Source of the DNA: Halarcobacter bivalviorum | GTDB taxonomy: Bacteria; Campylobacterota; Campylobacteria; Campylobacterales; Arcobacteraceae | Direction: 5' to 3' | Assembly (NCBI RefSeq): GCF_003346815.1 | Contig: NZ_CP031217.1 | Span: forward strand, 1,860,001-1,924,000 | DNA length: 64,000 bases | Part shown: positions 62,560 to 64,000 of the stretch, in pieces | Layout of the letters: every line of letters begins with the position of its first letter | How positions within the stretch are numbered: the stretch's first letter is position 1 | Notes under the pieces: generated by a model | Told to the model about the DNA's origin: nothing | The model's input: the letters and a program-made list of their open reading frames with translations, nothing else | Databases searched by the model: none | Translations under genes and position numbers: made by a program

Positions 62560-63051
62560 CTATAATATAACTTTTATCTCATTACACCAGTTTGTAACTC
62601 TCTCATCTGTTAGTTCAGCTTGATTATCTTCATCAATTACTAAACCTACAAACTCCCCATCTACCTCAGCTTTTGAATATTCATACTCATAACCACTAAT
62701 TGAAGTTTTTCCATAAATTGAAGCATTCTTTTCATTTAGTGTTTCGTACATAATTCCTAAAGCATCAACAAACTCATGACCATAACTTTCCTGATCTCCT
62801 AATCCAAAAAGAGCAACTTTTTTACCAGAAAAATCTATTTCTTGAAGTTCATCAAAACAATCTTCCCAGTCATCTTGAAGCTCCCCCTCTCCCCAAGTTG
62901 ATACCCCAATAATAATTGAATCACATTCACTCATTCTAGATACTCCCTCACTTGAAATATCTATTAACTCAAATCCTTCTAATTTTTCATGAATCTTATT
63001 TGCTACCTCTTCTGTATTACCTGTACTTGTTGCATAAAATATTGCTTTCAT
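62560..63051 (-). CDS. fldA: Flavodoxin
   Basis: A 163-residue long-chain flavodoxin: FMN-phosphate loop YATSTGNTEEVA near residues 7-18, STWGEGELQDDW near 51-62 and LGDQESYGHEFVDALG for the isoalloxazine contact. In this phylum it is the electron acceptor of pyruvate and oxoglutarate oxidoreductases and is often essential. It comes after two genes of unknown function in the same direction, with 17 bases to the nearest. Confidence 0.95.
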   Translation of the reverse strand: MKAIFYATSTGNTEEVANKIHEKLEGFELIDISSEGVSRMSECDSIIIGVSTWGEGELQDDWEDCFDELQEIDFSGKKVALFGLGDQESYGHEFVDALGIMYETLNEKNASIYGKTSISGYEYEYSKAEVDGEFVGLVIDEDNQAELTDERVTNWCNEIKVIL

Positions 63052-63068
63052 TTTTTTCCTTTTTAAAT

Positions 63069-63824
63069 TTATCTTAGTGTTGAACGCATTGAATATGGAA
63101 TCAATTTAATCTCATATTCACTACTTAAAACATCATTACATCTAACACTTACGTGTTTATAAAATTTTTCATTTTTGGGATATACTAAATATACTTGTTT
63201 AAATTCACTTTTATTAATACAATCAATCGCTTTTTTAATATGTTTATCAATGTCTAGTTTCTTACTATTAATGAACTCCCAAAAAGTAAAAATTTTAGTT
63301 TGAAACATTAGCTCTTTTGAAACAATATCAATTGAATCCTCGAAAATATTAACTTCTCTATTTTTTGAAGAATTTAATATCTTATTTGAGACAAAATTTT
63401 TAAAAGATTCTTCTCCATCTAAAAAGAAAGAAAAATCATTTTCTAGCAGTATATTTATTAGGTCAGTAGATTTTTTTAATGATGAAATATCATTAGTAAG
63501 AATAGAATATTTAGTTGGCATTAATTCTGTTCTTAGGCTTAGTTTTTTAAAAAACTTATTTATTAAAAGTGTCTTTTTTATATCAATATTAATTTTTGAT
63601 GAGTATTTACTATTTACTTGCAGATTATAAAATACTTTTTTGATAAAAATATCAAAGAGTTGATTCTCTTTACATGAGTTTAATTCCTTTTTTGTAAATT
63701 TTAAAGAGCAAGGAACTTGTTGATTAAATAGCTTTAAAAACATTAATCTTTTATTCATATTACTTTGAAACTTATCAAAAGAAGGAAGAAACTCATTCTT
63801 ACTATTAAAACCAAATTTTTTCAT
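63069..63824 (-). CDS. Unknown 251-residue protein upstream of flavodoxin
   Basis: A charged, Lys/Asn/Phe-rich protein with no signal peptide and no membrane helix. Segments such as NKRLMFLKLFNQQVPCSLKFTKKEL and a late KQVYLVYPKNEKFYKHVSVRC give no family I can name. From memory, C. jejuni has two unknown genes (Cj1383c/Cj1384c) just upstream of fldA in the same direction, and this pair may correspond. Its start overlaps the preceding stop (TAATG) by one base. Confidence 0.7.
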   Translation of the reverse strand: MKKFGFNSKNEFLPSFDKFQSNMNKRLMFLKLFNQQVPCSLKFTKKELNSCKENQLFDIFIKKVFYNLQVNSKYSSKINIDIKKTLLINKFFKKLSLRTELMPTKYSILTNDISSLKKSTDLINILLENDFSFFLDGEESFKNFVSNKILNSSKNREVNIFEDSIDIVSKELMFQTKIFTFWEFINSKKLDIDKHIKKAIDCINKSEFKQVYLVYPKNEKFYKHVSVRCNDVLSSEYEIKLIPYSMRSTLR

Positions 63825-64000
63825 TAGGCTTTTGACTCATATAGAAGTTCATTTGTTAATAGAACTACTCTTCTTTTATCTAAATCTCTATATCTCATAT
63901 TCATTAGTTTTACAATTGAACATAACATTTTTGAATTTACTTCTTGTCCAGAGTTTCTAATAACACTTCTTATCTCTTTTTTTAAAATTAAATTAGACAT
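63824..64000 (-). CDS. Small unknown protein, start at the window edge
   Basis: From an ATG at 64000 this gives 58 residues (MSNLILKKEIR... ending LLYESKA). The ATG is the very last base triplet of the window, so the true gene may begin further upstream. Charged with a short helix-forming pattern (VVLLTNELLYES); no known domain. Its stop overlaps the start of the 251-residue gene, so both are in one transcript with flavodoxin. Confidence 0.6.
   Translation of the reverse strand: MSNLILKKEIRSVIRNSGQEVNSKMLCSIVKLMNMRYRDLDKRRVVLLTNELLYESKA

Overview
The window reads as chromosomal DNA of a low-GC member of the Campylobacterota, most likely the Arcobacter group. The grounds are the AT-rich codon use, the clade II nos operon layout (nosD-G-C1-C2-H-F-L-Y), an atpE gene standing alone, promoters built mainly on a TATAAT-like -10 box after T-rich DNA, and many sensor diguanylate cyclases. 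Gene families were recognised from protein motifs alone; no database was searched.

Layout. 1-6332: the 3' part of a nitrous oxide reductase maturation and electron-supply operon. 6488-9147: two PLP-dependent transsulfuration enzymes; the second has the long N-terminal region I associate with fungal cystathionine gamma-synthases. 9144-12428: a cupin with a perfect Crp/Fnr-type box, then a zinc module of ZnuA-like binding protein, a DUF1007-NicO permease and a divergent Zur-like regulator, with two palindromic operators between them. 12432-15290: NhaA and a copper-delivery set (PCuAC, a small anchored protein, Sco1). 15335-18262: an AraC regulator, a DMT-family exporter and an APC-family permease. 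18283-24536: a DAACS-family carboxylate symporter, an OB-fold-like periplasmic protein, a short-chain dehydrogenase, a rhodanese, an AsmA-like repeat protein and atpE. 24733-32044: nikABCDE with a GNAT gene, a YedI/DUF808 protein and a DUF4198 protein. 32363-36895: a chemoreceptor, tRNA-Leu(GAG) and katG. 37015-43152: a TonB receptor / small periplasmic protein / diguanylate cyclase operon and two more diguanylate cyclases. 43309-45755: a two-gene ABC transporter.

45767-58807 is the most interesting part and looks like an iron island. On the minus strand are fur, a diguanylate cyclase, and a six-gene operon encoding an HMA-like protein, a ferritin-like protein, three small hydrophobic or glycine-zipper-like proteins and a P-type ATPase with the SCA transmembrane motif. 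That ATPase type and gene company match what is known of ferrosome (fez) clusters, so I propose a candidate iron-storage organelle system with an added ferritin-like gene. On the plus strand, behind several Fur-box-like palindromes, are an unknown 129-residue protein and an operon of IrpA-type imelysin, DUF1111 dihaem protein, second imelysin, membrane fatty-acid-hydroxylase-like protein and MauG/CcpA-type dihaem peroxidase.

58921-64000: a RimB-like / RimK / AstE-like peptide-tailoring triad, a porin, and flavodoxin preceded by two unknown genes. No CRISPR array, insertion sequence, prophage or rRNA was seen.
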